The translations under genes and the position numbers were made by a program. DNA of 64,000 nucleotides from Rubrobacter aplysinae (lineage in GTDB: Bacteria > Actinomycetota > Rubrobacteria > Rubrobacterales > Rubrobacteraceae). Positions within the stretch are counted from its first letter, which is position 1. Every line of letters begins with the position of its first letter. Below the pieces are notes generated by a model, which saw nothing but the letters and a program-made list of their open reading frames with translations, did no database searches and was not told where the DNA came from. Below are positions 25,510 to 33,922 of the stretch, one piece after another. The DNA lies in contig NZ_LEKH01000004.1 of NCBI RefSeq assembly GCF_001029505.1, forward strand, positions 137,230 through 201,229, read 5' to 3'.

Positions 25510-25728
25510 TTGCAAGAGATACAGCACGGAAAACAGCCGGGAAAGAGCGACTCCGAGGTTGCCCTGGACCTCATGCGCCTGGTGCTGGAGCAGGCCGGGG
25601 GCCGCCGGCTCTCTCCGACCCGCACCCTCGCCCTGTACCACCTGTGCAAGGAGGCCGTCGCCTACAGCCCGGAAGGCGAGGTCTCGTCCGACTACCTGGA
25701 AGACGGCCTTAAGAGGCTGCTGCAGTAG
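25510..25728 (+). CDS. Small helical hypothetical protein
   Basis: A 72-residue protein. TTG at 25510-25512 is chosen as start because GGAGG lies 7 nt upstream; the frame is open further back to 25447, but that extension is Pro/Ala-rich. Three predicted helices (SEVALDLMRLVLEQAGG; TRTLALYHLCKEAVAY; SSDYLEDGLKRLLQ) with conserved-looking hydrophobic spacing suggest a compact helical domain. No family recognised. It lies in a 500-bp stretch between DUF2225 and the LexA-like gene. Confidence 0.55.
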   Translation: MQEIQHGKQPGKSDSEVALDLMRLVLEQAGGRRLSPTRTLALYHLCKEAVAYSPEGEVSSDYLEDGLKRLLQ

Positions 25729-25857
25729 ACTATCCAAAGTACACCGGAAACCCTGCGGCACCGGCTGCGTACCCGGAGGCTTCACGAATCGAGAGACAGA
25801 CCGAGACATGAACCGAGAGACCGATTATGAGCCGAGGGCTTGGGGAGGCTGGATACA

Positions 25858-26481
25858 GTGCGCATGGCGGAGCGGGTCGGATTCGAAGAGAGGAAGGCGC
25901 TGCGTTTTATCGCGCGCCGGGAGGAGCGGGGCGACCCTTCTCCCGGTGTGAGGGAGATCGGCTGCGCGGTCGGGTTGGAGAGCGTGCGGGAGGTCCAGGA
26001 GGTCCTCAGCCGTTTGGACGGGGAAGGGTATCTGCTCCGGGACTCGGGCTGGCGGAGGATGCTGGAGCTCACCGAGCGCGGCTGGAGGATCGCGCGGGGT
26101 CCCGAAGGAGCTTACGACTCCGGGGAGCCGGCGGAGCATATGGATTATATGGAAGGGGATGGGCTGCTCCAATCCCCGGACGGCGCGCGGCGGCGCATAC
26201 TGCGCCCGGAGCCTGAGAGCCTGATGCGGGCCGGCATGTCCGGCGACGAGCTCGTGGTGATCGAGGAGGGCACGAAGCCCGGGGAGGGGGAGATGGTGGC
26301 CGCGCTCGTGGGAGGGGAGATCGTGTTGAGGAGGATCCACCGCGGAGAAGAGGCCGTGAGCCTGCTCCCGGTGTGCGATATTCCCGCGGACCCCAACGAC
26401 GCCCCTGCACCCGGACCGCCGCTCCCGGCCCCGGAAGCCCGGATACAGGGCCGGGTCGTGTACGTGATCCGGCCTCTCTAG
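25858..26481 (+). CDS. LexA-like repressor lacking the catalytic lysine
   Basis: A 207-residue LexA paralogue. The N-terminal winged helix is clearly LexA type (KALRFIARREERG, then SPGVREIGCAVGL at 28-40, LSRLDGEGYLLRD at 50-62). The C-terminal S24 domain aligns through ESLMRAGMSGDELVVI, which keeps the nucleophile (S121), and MVAALVGGEIVLRRI, where the catalytic Lys of LexA is Arg (R158). I see no Ala-Gly cleavage site in the linker 78-105. It is therefore probably not a classic self-cleaving SOS repressor. The start is GTG 25858 with GGGGAGG 9 nt upstream; ATG 25864 is an alternative. It converges on the DUF3037/HipA-like pair 21 bp downstream. Confidence 0.8.
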   Translation: MRMAERVGFEERKALRFIARREERGDPSPGVREIGCAVGLESVREVQEVLSRLDGEGYLLRDSGWRRMLELTERGWRIARGPEGAYDSGEPAEHMDYMEGDGLLQSPDGARRRILRPEPESLMRAGMSGDELVVIEEGTKPGEGEMVAALVGGEIVLRRIHRGEEAVSLLPVCDIPADPNDAPAPGPPLPAPEARIQGRVVYVIRPL

Positions 26482-26502
26482 ATAGGACGGAAGAGAGCCG
26501 GG

Positions 26503-26901
26503 CTACTCCCGCCCCGGTCTGTAGACCATCTCCCGCATTAGACGTTCTAGCTCCTCGTCCGGGTCCTCGCACAGCCCGGTGTGTACCGGCGAGGGTTGTA
26601 TGACCGTGGAGCGCGGAGCGACGACCCGCCCGAAACGCTCCCGGCGCGGCAGGCTCCCGAGCGTCCCTGCCGGCTCTCCTCCGGCGCAGACCCGGCGGAC
26701 GGCTTCCAGGTGCTCGTCTACCGCCGCCGCGTCCAGCTCCGGGTCCAGGGCGCGCAGCCGCTCGCGGTCCAGGTGGACGCGGGCCTCCAGAAAGCGTCTG
26801 TGGGGGCAGTAGAGGACCACGCCGGCGTTCATGGCCTCGCCGCGCTCCACCCGGGGCACGACGCGGAGCACGGCGTACTCGTAGGGATCATAATGGGTCA
26901 T
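26503..26901 (-). CDS. DUF3037 protein
   Basis: A 132-residue soluble protein beginning MTHYDPYEYAVLRVVPRVERGE, of which the segment AVLRVVPRVERGEAMNAGVV is the DUF3037 signature. An Arg-rich middle and VYRPGRE end follow. DUF3037 genes are commonly found beside HipA-like kinase genes, as here: its ATG overlaps the end of the upstream kinase gene by 4 bp, so the two are co-translated. The biochemical role is unknown; a partner or antitoxin-like function for the kinase is inference. Confidence 0.85.
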   Translation of the reverse strand: MTHYDPYEYAVLRVVPRVERGEAMNAGVVLYCPHRRFLEARVHLDRERLRALDPELDAAAVDEHLEAVRRVCAGGEPAGTLGSLPRRERFGRVVAPRSTVIQPSPVHTGLCEDPDEELERLMREMVYRPGRE

Positions 26902-27734
26902 AGGCGCTGCTCACGCATCTCCTCACGCATCTCCTCACGCGTCTCCTCCAGCGCGCGGACCCACTCCCTCGGCCCTTCGAGCCGGGACGAGAGGTACTCC
27001 AGATACGCCGCGCGCACCTCTGCGGCGTCCGCGAAGCCGGCCTCCCCCGCGAGCCACTCGTCGGGGATGAGATCCAGCACCTCCCCGAGGGTGCCGGGAG
27101 CCAGCTTCGGGGCGAGCTCGGCGTCAGCCTCCCGTATATCCGCCGCCTGCGGCAACAGGACGTGCTCGCGGGCGGCGGCGAAAGGCCGCTTGCTGGCCCT
27201 CCTCCAGTCAGACCAGCTGTGATGGAAGTACAGCGCGGCGCCGTGGTCTATGAGCCAGACGTTCCCGTGCCACAGGAGCAGGTTGGTGTTGTGGGCGGTG
27301 CGGTCCACGTTCGTCACCAGGGCGTCGAACCACACGATGCGGGCGGCGAGCGCCGGGTCCAGGGTCCGGGCCAGCGGGTCGAAGCCAAACGCCCCGGGCA
27401 GGTAGTCCAGGGCAAGGTTCAGGCCCGCGCTCCAGCGCACGAGATCCTGTATCTCGGCGTCGGGCTCGGTGCGGGCGAGCTCGGCGTCCAGGTCCACGAA
27501 GACCAGCTCCGGGACCGGGAGGCTGAGCGTGCGCGCGATCTCTCCCGCTACCAACTCCGCTACGAGAGCCTTGCGGCCCTGACCCGCGCCCCGGAACTTG
27601 AGCACGTAGGTGCCGAGGTCGTCGGCCTCCACTATCGCCGGCAGGGACCCGCCCTCCCGCAGCGGCGTGACGTACCTGGTCGCCCGGACCTCCCTGAGAT
27701 CTCTCGTGTCCTCCGTCATGCCACGCGCAAGCAT
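26898..27734 (-). CDS. HipA-like Ser/Thr kinase-fold protein (HipA_2)
   Basis: A 278-residue protein with the HipA_2 kinase fold. It has a beta-rich N-lobe (YVLKFRGAGQGRKALVAELV, with the ATP-binding Lys), the catalytic-loop-like segment ALVTNVDRTAHNTNLL (Asp and Asn) and the metal-binding VWLIDHGAALYFHH (Asp). It is shorter than HipA (440) and lacks the N-terminal HipA_N subdomain. The C-terminus ends in tandem EEMR repeats encoded by three near-identical 12-bp DNA units (26903-26945). ATG 27734 is used; GGAGGAGG lies 16 nt upstream, farther than normal, and ATG 27719 is an alternative. Downstream DUF3037 overlaps by 4 bp. Target and cellular role are unknown. Confidence 0.82.
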   Translation of the reverse strand: MLARGMTEDTRDLREVRATRYVTPLREGGSLPAIVEADDLGTYVLKFRGAGQGRKALVAELVAGEIARTLSLPVPELVFVDLDAELARTEPDAEIQDLVRWSAGLNLALDYLPGAFGFDPLARTLDPALAARIVWFDALVTNVDRTAHNTNLLLWHGNVWLIDHGAALYFHHSWSDWRRASKRPFAAAREHVLLPQAADIREADAELAPKLAPGTLGEVLDLIPDEWLAGEAGFADAAEVRAAYLEYLSSRLEGPREWVRALEETREEMREEMREQRL

Positions 27735-27904
27735 ACCGCAAAGCGTCCGGTCCTCCTCCCGGGAGCCGGAGCTGCCCGGTTACGGCGACTTGGGTTATCC
27801 TGTGGGTCTCGCAGTTACCCGGCATTTGGTATCACTGAGACCAAGAGGTTCGGTAGGCGGGGTGTAGAGGGGTGTAGAGGGTGTTTTAGAAGGGTGGTGG
27901 CTTG

Positions 27905-28837
27905 ATGGGCATGAGGGGTGTGGCGGGTGAGACCGTTAAGGGAGCGTCGGGCTCGTCCAAGGTCGGCGTGTACGGGCGGTGGCTCGCGCGGCGGGCGTCA
28001 CGGGGTCTGGGAGGCTTTGCCCCGCACGGCTGGCTCGGGCTGGCGCTCATCGCCGTGATGTGGCCCCTGAACTGGGGGCTCGGCATAGACGGTCTGCGCA
28101 CCCACATACTGTTCTTCCCGCTGTGGCTCGGGTACGCGCTGGTGCTGGACGCCCTGGTGCTCAGGCGGCGCGGCACCTCGCTAATAACCCGCTCGGCCAG
28201 GGGGTTCGCGCTGCTTTATCTGGCCTCGATGCCGGGCTGGTGGCTCTTCGAGCTAATAAACTGGCGCACGGAGAACTGGAGCTACTCGGCCCGAGATCAG
28301 TTCGGGAACCTAGAGTACTTCCTGTTCGCCACGCTGTGCTTCTCGACCGTCATGGCGGCGGTCTTCGGGAGCGCGGAGCTCGTACGCTCGACGCGCTGGA
28401 TCGAGCGCCTGCGCAACGGCCCGAGCATCGGCTCGGAGCGCGCCTGGGCCAGGACGATGCCCTTTGTCGGGGTGGCGGCGCTGGTGCTGATCATGATCTG
28501 GCCGAACTACTTCTACCCGCTGGTGTGGGGGACGGCGTTCTTCCTGATCGAGCCCCTGAACTACCGGCTCGGCAAGCCGACCTTGCTCGCCCCGCTCTCC
28601 CGTGGCGACTGGCGGCCCTTCGTGGCGCTCGCGCTGGGGGCTCTTTTGTGCGGCTTCTTCTGGGAGATGTGGAACTTCTACGCCGCGCCCAAGTGGTTCT
28701 ACGACACCCCGGGCGTGAACTTCTTGCACGTCTTCGAGATGCCGATTCTGGGGTACATCGGGTACCTGCCGTTCGCCCTCGAGCTGTACGCGCTGGCGAA
28801 CCTGATCCTGCCGCGACCACCGGCTCTCAAGCTGTAG
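27905..28837 (+). CDS. Polytopic membrane protein of unknown function
   Basis: A protein of 310 residues with a basic cytoplasmic N-terminus of about 40 residues and eight or so transmembrane helices rich in Trp, Phe and Tyr (for example WLGLALIAVMWPLNWGL and FFLIEPLNYRLG). The C-terminal segment PILGYIGYLPFALELYALAN is conserved in a family of actinobacterial and deltaproteobacterial membrane proteins without assigned function. ATG 27905 is preferred (AAGGGTGG upstream); TTG 27902 is in frame directly before it. The end overlaps the convergent CoA-transferase gene by 11 bp. Confidence 0.7.
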   Translation: MGMRGVAGETVKGASGSSKVGVYGRWLARRASRGLGGFAPHGWLGLALIAVMWPLNWGLGIDGLRTHILFFPLWLGYALVLDALVLRRRGTSLITRSARGFALLYLASMPGWWLFELINWRTENWSYSARDQFGNLEYFLFATLCFSTVMAAVFGSAELVRSTRWIERLRNGPSIGSERAWARTMPFVGVAALVLIMIWPNYFYPLVWGTAFFLIEPLNYRLGKPTLLAPLSRGDWRPFVALALGALLCGFFWEMWNFYAAPKWFYDTPGVNFLHVFEMPILGYIGYLPFALELYALANLILPRPPALKL

Positions 28838-29702
28838 GGTGTCCGGGAGGAGCCTCGCGCAGGGCCACTATCGGGAGCCCGCGCGCCGCGGCCCACTCTT
28901 CCCACCAGTGGGCCGGATGCTCCGCGAAGACGGCTTCTAGCCCGCCGCGATCCGCCTTCTCCAGCCCGAGCTCGGAGAGTAGCTTTCCCAGAAAGTGTTT
29001 CTCCAGGGCGGCGACCGCGATCCAGCCCTCAGAGGCTCGGTACAGCCCGTAGCCCGCCGTCTCGCCCCCGAGCACGCCTCCGGGGGAGGTGAGCCCGTGG
29101 ACGAGCGGTTCCGCGAAAGCCTCCGCCGCCTCCGAGAGCGCGACCTCCGAGTAGCCCGGCCCCAGGCCTCGCTCCCTACCGAGCAGTAGCCCGAGCGCCG
29201 CGCTCACGGCCCGCTCGGCCCCGGCGAGGTCGGCGGTCAGGGTGCGCGGCAGGTCCGGCGGCGAGAGCAGGCCCCAACCGGCGAGATAGGTCAGGTCGTG
29301 GCCCGGCTCGTCGGCTCTTGGGGAAGGGTTGCCAACGATCGCGACCTGCGAAAGCCGGGGATATTCCGCGTGCAGCTCCTCCCAGGATAGCCCCAGACGG
29401 GCGAGTGAGGCCGGGCGGCTGGAGGTGAGGAGCAGGTCCGCGCCATCCAGAAGCGTGGCAAGCTCCTCGCGGCCACCGGCGGCTTTGAGATCCAGCCGCC
29501 GCACCTCCTGACCCGAAGCGAGAGATTCGTACCACGCCGGGCTGAAGTGAGCCAGAGGGTCGCCGCCCGACGGCTCGACCTTCGTCACCGTGGCGCCGAA
29601 AGCGCGCAGCCTGGACGCCGCGGCCGGTCCCGGCACGTTCACCGCGAGGGTGACCACGCCGATCCCCGAGAGCGGGGCGGGCTCTGCCACTCCTTCTGGC
29701 AC
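28827..29702 (-). CDS. Short CaiB/BaiF-type CoA-transferase
   Basis: A 291-residue class III CoA-transferase-like protein. The N-terminal Rossmann-type segment AASRLRAFGATVTKVEPSGGDP and the later LDLKAAGGREELATLLDGAD and LLTSSRPASLARLGLSWEEL are typical. The catalytic Asp region around DLTYLAGWGLLS is present in shortened form. It is about 100 residues shorter than formyl-CoA transferase or CaiB (around 400), resembling the compact AMACR-like racemase/CoA-transferase group. It lies 3 bp downstream of an SDR and thiolase in one operon, so a role in acyl-CoA activation or alpha-methylacyl-CoA handling is likely. Confidence 0.78.
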   Translation of the reverse strand: MPEGVAEPAPLSGIGVVTLAVNVPGPAAASRLRAFGATVTKVEPSGGDPLAHFSPAWYESLASGQEVRRLDLKAAGGREELATLLDGADLLLTSSRPASLARLGLSWEELHAEYPRLSQVAIVGNPSPRADEPGHDLTYLAGWGLLSPPDLPRTLTADLAGAERAVSAALGLLLGRERGLGPGYSEVALSEAAEAFAEPLVHGLTSPGGVLGGETAGYGLYRASEGWIAVAALEKHFLGKLLSELGLEKADRGGLEAVFAEHPAHWWEEWAAARGLPIVALREAPPGHPTA

Positions 29703-29705
29703 CGC

Positions 29706-30449
29706 TTACCTCGGGGCCATGCGGATCGCGCCGTCTAGCCGGATCACCTCTCCGTTCAACATCGGGTTCTCGATGATATGCGTGGCCAGTGAGGCGTACT
29801 CCTCCGGGGTGCCGAGCCTGGAGGGGAACGGCGCCTGCTTGCCCAACGACTCCTTCGCCTCCTCCGGCAGCCCGGCAAGCAGCGGCGTGTCGAAGAGGCC
29901 CGGCGCGATGGTCGCCACCCGGATACCGTGCGCGGCCAGCTCGCGCGCTATGGGTAACGTCATGCCGACGATGCCGCCTTTGGAGGCGGAGTAGGCAACC
30001 TGCCCGATCTGGCCGTCGTAGGCCGCGACGCTCGCGGTGTTCACGATGACCCCGCGCTCCCCATCCCCGCCGGAGGGCTCCCGGCGAGACATCGCCTCGG
30101 ACACGAGACGTATGGCATTGAACGTCCCGATGAGATTAACCTGCACGACCTTGGAGAAAGAGTCGAGCCCGTGCGGACCGTTCTTGCCGAGCACTTTCTC
30201 CGGCGGGCCGATTCCGGCGCAGTTGACCAGTCCGTCCGGCCCGCCGAGCTCTTCCGCCGCCTCCACCGCGCCGCGCAGGGCCTCCTCGTCCGTAACGTCG
30301 GCCTCTACGAACCGGCCGCCTTTCGGGGCCTCGCCCGCCAGGTCCGCGACCACTACCTTTGCCCCGGAAGCGGTTAGCCTCTCGGCGGTCGCCCAGCCGA
30401 GGCCCGAGCCGCCGCCGGTCACGATGAAGGTGCTGCCGTTTAGCTGCAT
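29706..30449 (-). CDS. SDR-type 3-hydroxyacyl-CoA dehydrogenase (HSD10-like)
   Basis: A 247-residue SDR starting at ATG 30447-30449. TGGGSGLG at 11-18 binds NAD, NCAG lies near residue 95, the catalytic Ser is in [10 protein letters not shown] and the YSASK pair follows. The insertion around [11 protein letters not shown] and the C-terminus [12 protein letters not shown] match type II 3-hydroxyacyl-CoA dehydrogenase (HSD17B10), which oxidises short 3-hydroxyacyl- and 2-methyl-3-hydroxyacyl-CoA. It sits 8 bp downstream of a thiolase and 3 bp upstream of the CoA-transferase, consistent with branched or short-chain acyl-CoA breakdown. Confidence 0.88.
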   Translation of the reverse strand: MQLNGSTFIVTGGGSGLGWATAERLTASGAKVVVADLAGEAPKGGRFVEADVTDEEALRGAVEAAEELGGPDGLVNCAGIGPPEKVLGKNGPHGLDSFSKVVQVNLIGTFNAIRLVSEAMSRREPSGGDGERGVIVNTASVAAYDGQIGQVAYSASKGGIVGMTLPIARELAAHGIRVATIAPGLFDTPLLAGLPEEAKESLGKQAPFPSRLGTPEEYASLATHIIENPMLNGEVIRLDGAIRMAPR

Positions 30450-30457
30450 TGGATACC

Positions 30458-31600
30458 TTAGATCCTCTCTATAACGGTGGCGGTCGCCATGCCGTGCCCG
30501 ATGCACATGACCTGTAGCCCGAGCTGTCCGTCGGTGGATTCGAGCCCGGCGACCAGCTTCGCCATCAGGCCGCCGCCCGTCGCGCCCAGCGGGTGTCCGT
30601 GGGCTATGGCTCCGCCCCAGGGGTTGACCCTGTCCATGTCCGGCTTAAGCTCGTCGGCCCAGGAGAGGGCGACCGTGGCGAAGGCCTCGTTTATCTCGAT
30701 CCAGTCCAGATCGTTTATGGAGATGCCGGCCTTCTTGAGCGCGGCTCGGGTCGCCGGGATCACACCCGTAAGCTGCAGCGCCGGGTCGTCACCGACCGCC
30801 ACCCGCGAGAGGAACCGCGCCTTCGGCTTAAGCCCGTCGGCCTCGGCCCGCTCACGGTCGGCGACTAGCACGGCGGAGGCCCCGTCTGAGAGCTGACTGG
30901 CGTTTCCCGCCGTAACCACGCCGTCCTCGCGGAATACGGTATCCAGAGCCGCCATCTTCGAGGAGTCCACGCTGGGCCGGACTCCCTCGTCCACGCTCAG
31001 CTTTACCTCGTTGCCTTCCTTGTCGAGGCCGGTGGTTGGCAGGATCTCTGGCCACTCGCTTCTGCCACCCGCCCGCTGGTGACTGCTCGCCGAGAGAGAG
31101 TCCGCGTCCTCGCGGGTGATACCCCACCTGTCCGCGATCCGCTCGGCGCTCTCGCCCTGGTGTATGAGCTCCTGTTTTTCGAGCAGGTCCGGGTTCAGCT
31201 TCTCGAAGCCGCCACCGATGTCGGAGAACATCGGCGCTCTAGTCATGCTCTCCACGCCGCACCCGATAGCGTAGCTCATGTCCCCGGCGGCTATCGCCTG
31301 CGAGGCAAAGTGCACCGCCTGCTGGCTGGAGCCGCACATCCGGTTCAGCGTAACAGCCGGGACCTCGACCGGGAATCCGGCAAGCAGCACGCCGAGCCTG
31401 CCGACGTTCGCGCCCTGCTCCCCGGCCTGGGTGACGCACCCGGTCACGACATCCTCGACCTCAGTGTCGTCCAGCCCTGCGCGCTCTACGAGACCGCGCA
31501 AGGTACGGGCTAGAAGCGCATCCGGCCTCGTCTCCCGGAACGCGCCGCCCCGCTTGCCAAACGGCGTGCGCACCGCCTCCACGATCACGGCTTCGCCCAT
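30458..31600 (-). CDS. Acetyl-CoA acetyltransferase / thiolase
   Basis: A 380-residue thiolase. Nucleophile C89 lies in [12 protein letters not shown], the catalytic His in [16 protein letters not shown] and the second Cys in [10 protein letters not shown]. The GHGMA end (rather than GGGMG) and the RMCGSS context point to the degradative thiolase group used for long-chain, steroid or branched acyl-CoA. It is the first gene of an operon with the HSD10-like dehydrogenase and the CoA-transferase. It releases acetyl- or propionyl-CoA from 3-ketoacyl-CoA. Confidence 0.9.
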   Translation of the reverse strand: MGEAVIVEAVRTPFGKRGGAFRETRPDALLARTLRGLVERAGLDDTEVEDVVTGCVTQAGEQGANVGRLGVLLAGFPVEVPAVTLNRMCGSSQQAVHFASQAIAAGDMSYAIGCGVESMTRAPMFSDIGGGFEKLNPDLLEKQELIHQGESAERIADRWGITREDADSLSASSHQRAGGRSEWPEILPTTGLDKEGNEVKLSVDEGVRPSVDSSKMAALDTVFREDGVVTAGNASQLSDGASAVLVADRERAEADGLKPKARFLSRVAVGDDPALQLTGVIPATRAALKKAGISINDLDWIEINEAFATVALSWADELKPDMDRVNPWGGAIAHGHPLGATGGGLMAKLVAGLESTDGQLGLQVMCIGHGMATATVIERI

Positions 31601-31652
31601 CTCGAACCTCCTCTACGCCACTTACGTACGGTTCCCCAGTACATCATTCTAA

Positions 31653-32414
31653 CTATGTTTTGAGCCGGTACCCGGTCTTGAAGATCCACCACACCGCCGT
31701 CATACAAAGGGCCAGGAAGAGGACCGTCATGCTCAGGCTCAAGCCGACGCTCACATCGGCGATCCCATAGAAACTCCAGCGGAAGCCGCTGATCAGGTAC
31801 ACGACCGGGTTGAACAGGGTTACCGTCTGCCAGAATGGCGGCAACATGTCGACGGAGTAGAAGCTGCCGCCGAGGAAGATCAACGGCGTGACTATGAGGA
31901 ACGGCACGAGCTGCAGCTTCTCGAAACCGTCGGCCCAGATCCCCAGCACGAAACCGAAGAGGCTGAAGGTCATGGCCGTGAGCAGAAGGAACGCGAGCAT
32001 CCACACGGGATGCGCGATCTCCAGCGGCACGAACAGGCTTGCGGTAGCCAGGATGATCAGGCTCAAAACGAGCGACTTGGTCGCGGCTGCTCCAACGTAA
32101 CCGAGGACGATCTCGACGTAGGATACGGGGGCCGACAGGATCTCGTATATCGTACCCGTGAACTTGGGAAAGAAGATCCCGAACGCCGCATTGGTGATGC
32201 TCTGCGTCAGCAGAGAGAGCATGATGAGGCCGGGCACGATGAATGCGCCGTAGCTGATCCCGTCTATGTTCTGTATGCGAGAGCCTATCGCCGCGCCGAA
32301 GACCACGAAATAAAGGGAGGTCGAGATGACCGGCGAGACGATGCTCTGCAGCAAAGTACGCCAGGTCCTAGCCATCTCGAACTTGTAGATCGCGCGTATC
32401 GCGTGAAAGTTCAT
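31653..32414 (-). CDS. ABC-2 type exporter permease (YadH-like)
   Basis: A 253-residue membrane protein with six transmembrane helices and the ABC2_membrane layout. The segment [22 protein letters not shown] and [20 protein letters not shown] match YadH/NodJ-like permeases, and [19 protein letters not shown] is the conserved external loop. The start overlaps the end of the ATPase gene by 4 bp. With its partner it forms a homodimeric exporter of unknown substrate. Confidence 0.9.
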   Translation of the reverse strand: MNFHAIRAIYKFEMARTWRTLLQSIVSPVISTSLYFVVFGAAIGSRIQNIDGISYGAFIVPGLIMLSLLTQSITNAAFGIFFPKFTGTIYEILSAPVSYVEIVLGYVGAAATKSLVLSLIILATASLFVPLEIAHPVWMLAFLLLTAMTFSLFGFVLGIWADGFEKLQLVPFLIVTPLIFLGGSFYSVDMLPPFWQTVTLFNPVVYLISGFRWSFYGIADVSVGLSLSMTVLFLALCMTAVWWIFKTGYRLKT

Positions 32415-33337
32415 TCTCCTTCTTTCACCAAGTCGACGAAGATCTCCTCCAGCGAACTCTGTTTCGTCTGGAGATCCTTGAACTTGACGCCCGCGCCGCC
32501 CAGGTCTGCGAGCAGAGCAGGAATGTCCGCGCGTCCCGTACCCGTGTCGTAGGTGTAGATCAACTCGCTACCATCCTCGGTAAGCTCCAACTTATAGTCG
32601 GCAAGCTCGCCTGGAATCGCTTCTAGTCTGTCGTGCAATTGTAGAGTCAGCTGCTTTTTGCCGAGCTTGCGCATCAGCTCGTCCTTGTCTTCGATCAGGA
32701 TTATCTCGCCGCCCGCGATCACGCCTATGCGGTCGGCCATCTCCTCGGCCTCGTTGATGTAGTGGGTGGTCAGGATTATGGTCACGCCGGTCTCACGCAG
32801 ACTGCGCACCATCCGCCACATGTCCCGCCTCAACTCGACGTCGACGCCCGCCGTCGGCTCGTCCAAGAAGAGGATTCGCGGCTCGTGGGAGAGGGCCTTG
32901 GCGATCATGACCCGGCGCTTCATCCCCCCGGAGAGCGTCATGATCTTGTCGTCTTTCTTGTCCCACAGCGAGAGGTCTCTGAGCACCTTCTCGATGTAAC
33001 CGGGATCGGGACGTTTACCGAAGAGCCCCCGGCTGAAAGTACAAGTGGACCAGACGGTCTCGAACGCATCGGTAGTGAGTTCCTGCGGTACGAGGCCGAT
33101 CAGGGACCTGGCCGTCCGGTATTCGGTGAGTATGTCATGGCCGTCGGCTAGAACGACCCCCTGCGTCGGATTGACGATCCCGCAGACGATGTTGATCAGG
33201 GTCGTCTTCCCGGCGCCGTTCGGGCCCAGCAGGGCAAAGATCTCCCCCTGACGGATCTCCAGGTCTACGCCCCCCAGCGCCCGGAAGCCCGAAGCGTAGG
33301 TCTTGAAGAGCCCGGATACGGAAACGATGGGTTGCAA
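32411..33337 (-). CDS. ABC exporter ATP-binding protein (YadG-like)
   Basis: A 308-residue ATPase. Walker A is GPNGAGKT (38-45), the Q-loop [14 protein letters not shown], signature LSGGMKRR, Walker [12 protein letters not shown] and the switch His in ILTTHY. The run LVPQE...LSGGMKRR and DVELRRDMW is close to E. coli YadG. A C-terminal extension of about 80 residues (from residue 228) is typical of exporters with ABC-2 permeases. First gene of a two-gene operon. Confidence 0.92.
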   Translation of the reverse strand: MQPIVSVSGLFKTYASGFRALGGVDLEIRQGEIFALLGPNGAGKTTLINIVCGIVNPTQGVVLADGHDILTEYRTARSLIGLVPQELTTDAFETVWSTCTFSRGLFGKRPDPGYIEKVLRDLSLWDKKDDKIMTLSGGMKRRVMIAKALSHEPRILFLDEPTAGVDVELRRDMWRMVRSLRETGVTIILTTHYINEAEEMADRIGVIAGGEIILIEDKDELMRKLGKKQLTLQLHDRLEAIPGELADYKLELTEDGSELIYTYDTGTGRADIPALLADLGGAGVKFKDLQTKQSSLEEIFVDLVKEGE

Positions 33338-33922
33338 GGTCAGGCTGCCACCGCTCTCGAACGCGGAGTCTTGGCTCCGGATTTCGCTTCGGGAAACGGA
33401 TTGGAACCCGGCGCTTTCTCTATCTTCTCTGAGAGGTTGCGCGGATACAATGGCACCCTTTCGAACTGGACGACTTTCAAAGCGAGAGCAGACCCTTCAT
33501 GTCGTTCATCGATACACGAGCCACTAGCTTAGGTGCATCTAAGCTTACCGTAGCGCCGGTACTAGATGGCTTTTGGCAACTCTACATCCGTTTTGGCGAA
33601 CTCACTACGATACCGTGCCCGTGGAGGCGGTGAATGAGAGCTTGCGTAATCTCCCATCTTCCATGATCAGGGCGGTTACGGTGTCGGCTTTGGCTCCGAG
33701 GCCGGTAACGACGGAGAGAGCGCCTTTTGGCAGCTCCGCTTCTCGAAGATTTTGGCGAGCTCCAGCGCCGAGACTCTTCAGATCTTCCTCAAGTAGTGAG
33801 TGCGATACCATCATCATGAGGAGCACGATGTCGGGCGGCGGACGCTTGCTTTCAAACGGGGTTTCGGTAGACTCGGAAGCCGAGGGACGGAACTTATTGG
33901 AGCCTATCGGAAAGGGGTCGGG
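33338..33922. other. 585-bp divergent gap without a confident gene
   Basis: Local G+C is lower than in the flanks. A perfect 7-bp inverted repeat, AGCTTAG (33526-33532) and CTAAGCT (33539-33545) with a 6-nt spacer, lies about 190 bp upstream of the ABC operon and looks like an operator. A minus-strand open frame of 73 codons (33605-33826) has no ribosome site and no recognised match. It could be a fragment of a decayed gene. GAAAGGGG at 33909-33917 serves the thiolase. Confidence 0.4.

Noticed and set aside
26900-26950. Short tandem repeats at the end of the HipA-like gene as a CRISPR-like or mobile element
   Set aside because: They are in-frame 12-bp units that encode the EEMR tail and belong to the coding sequence.
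33605-33826. 73-codon minus-strand frame as a gene
   Set aside because: GTG/ATG start without any Shine-Dalgarno, no family match and placement in a low-GC gap. Kept only as a possible decayed fragment.
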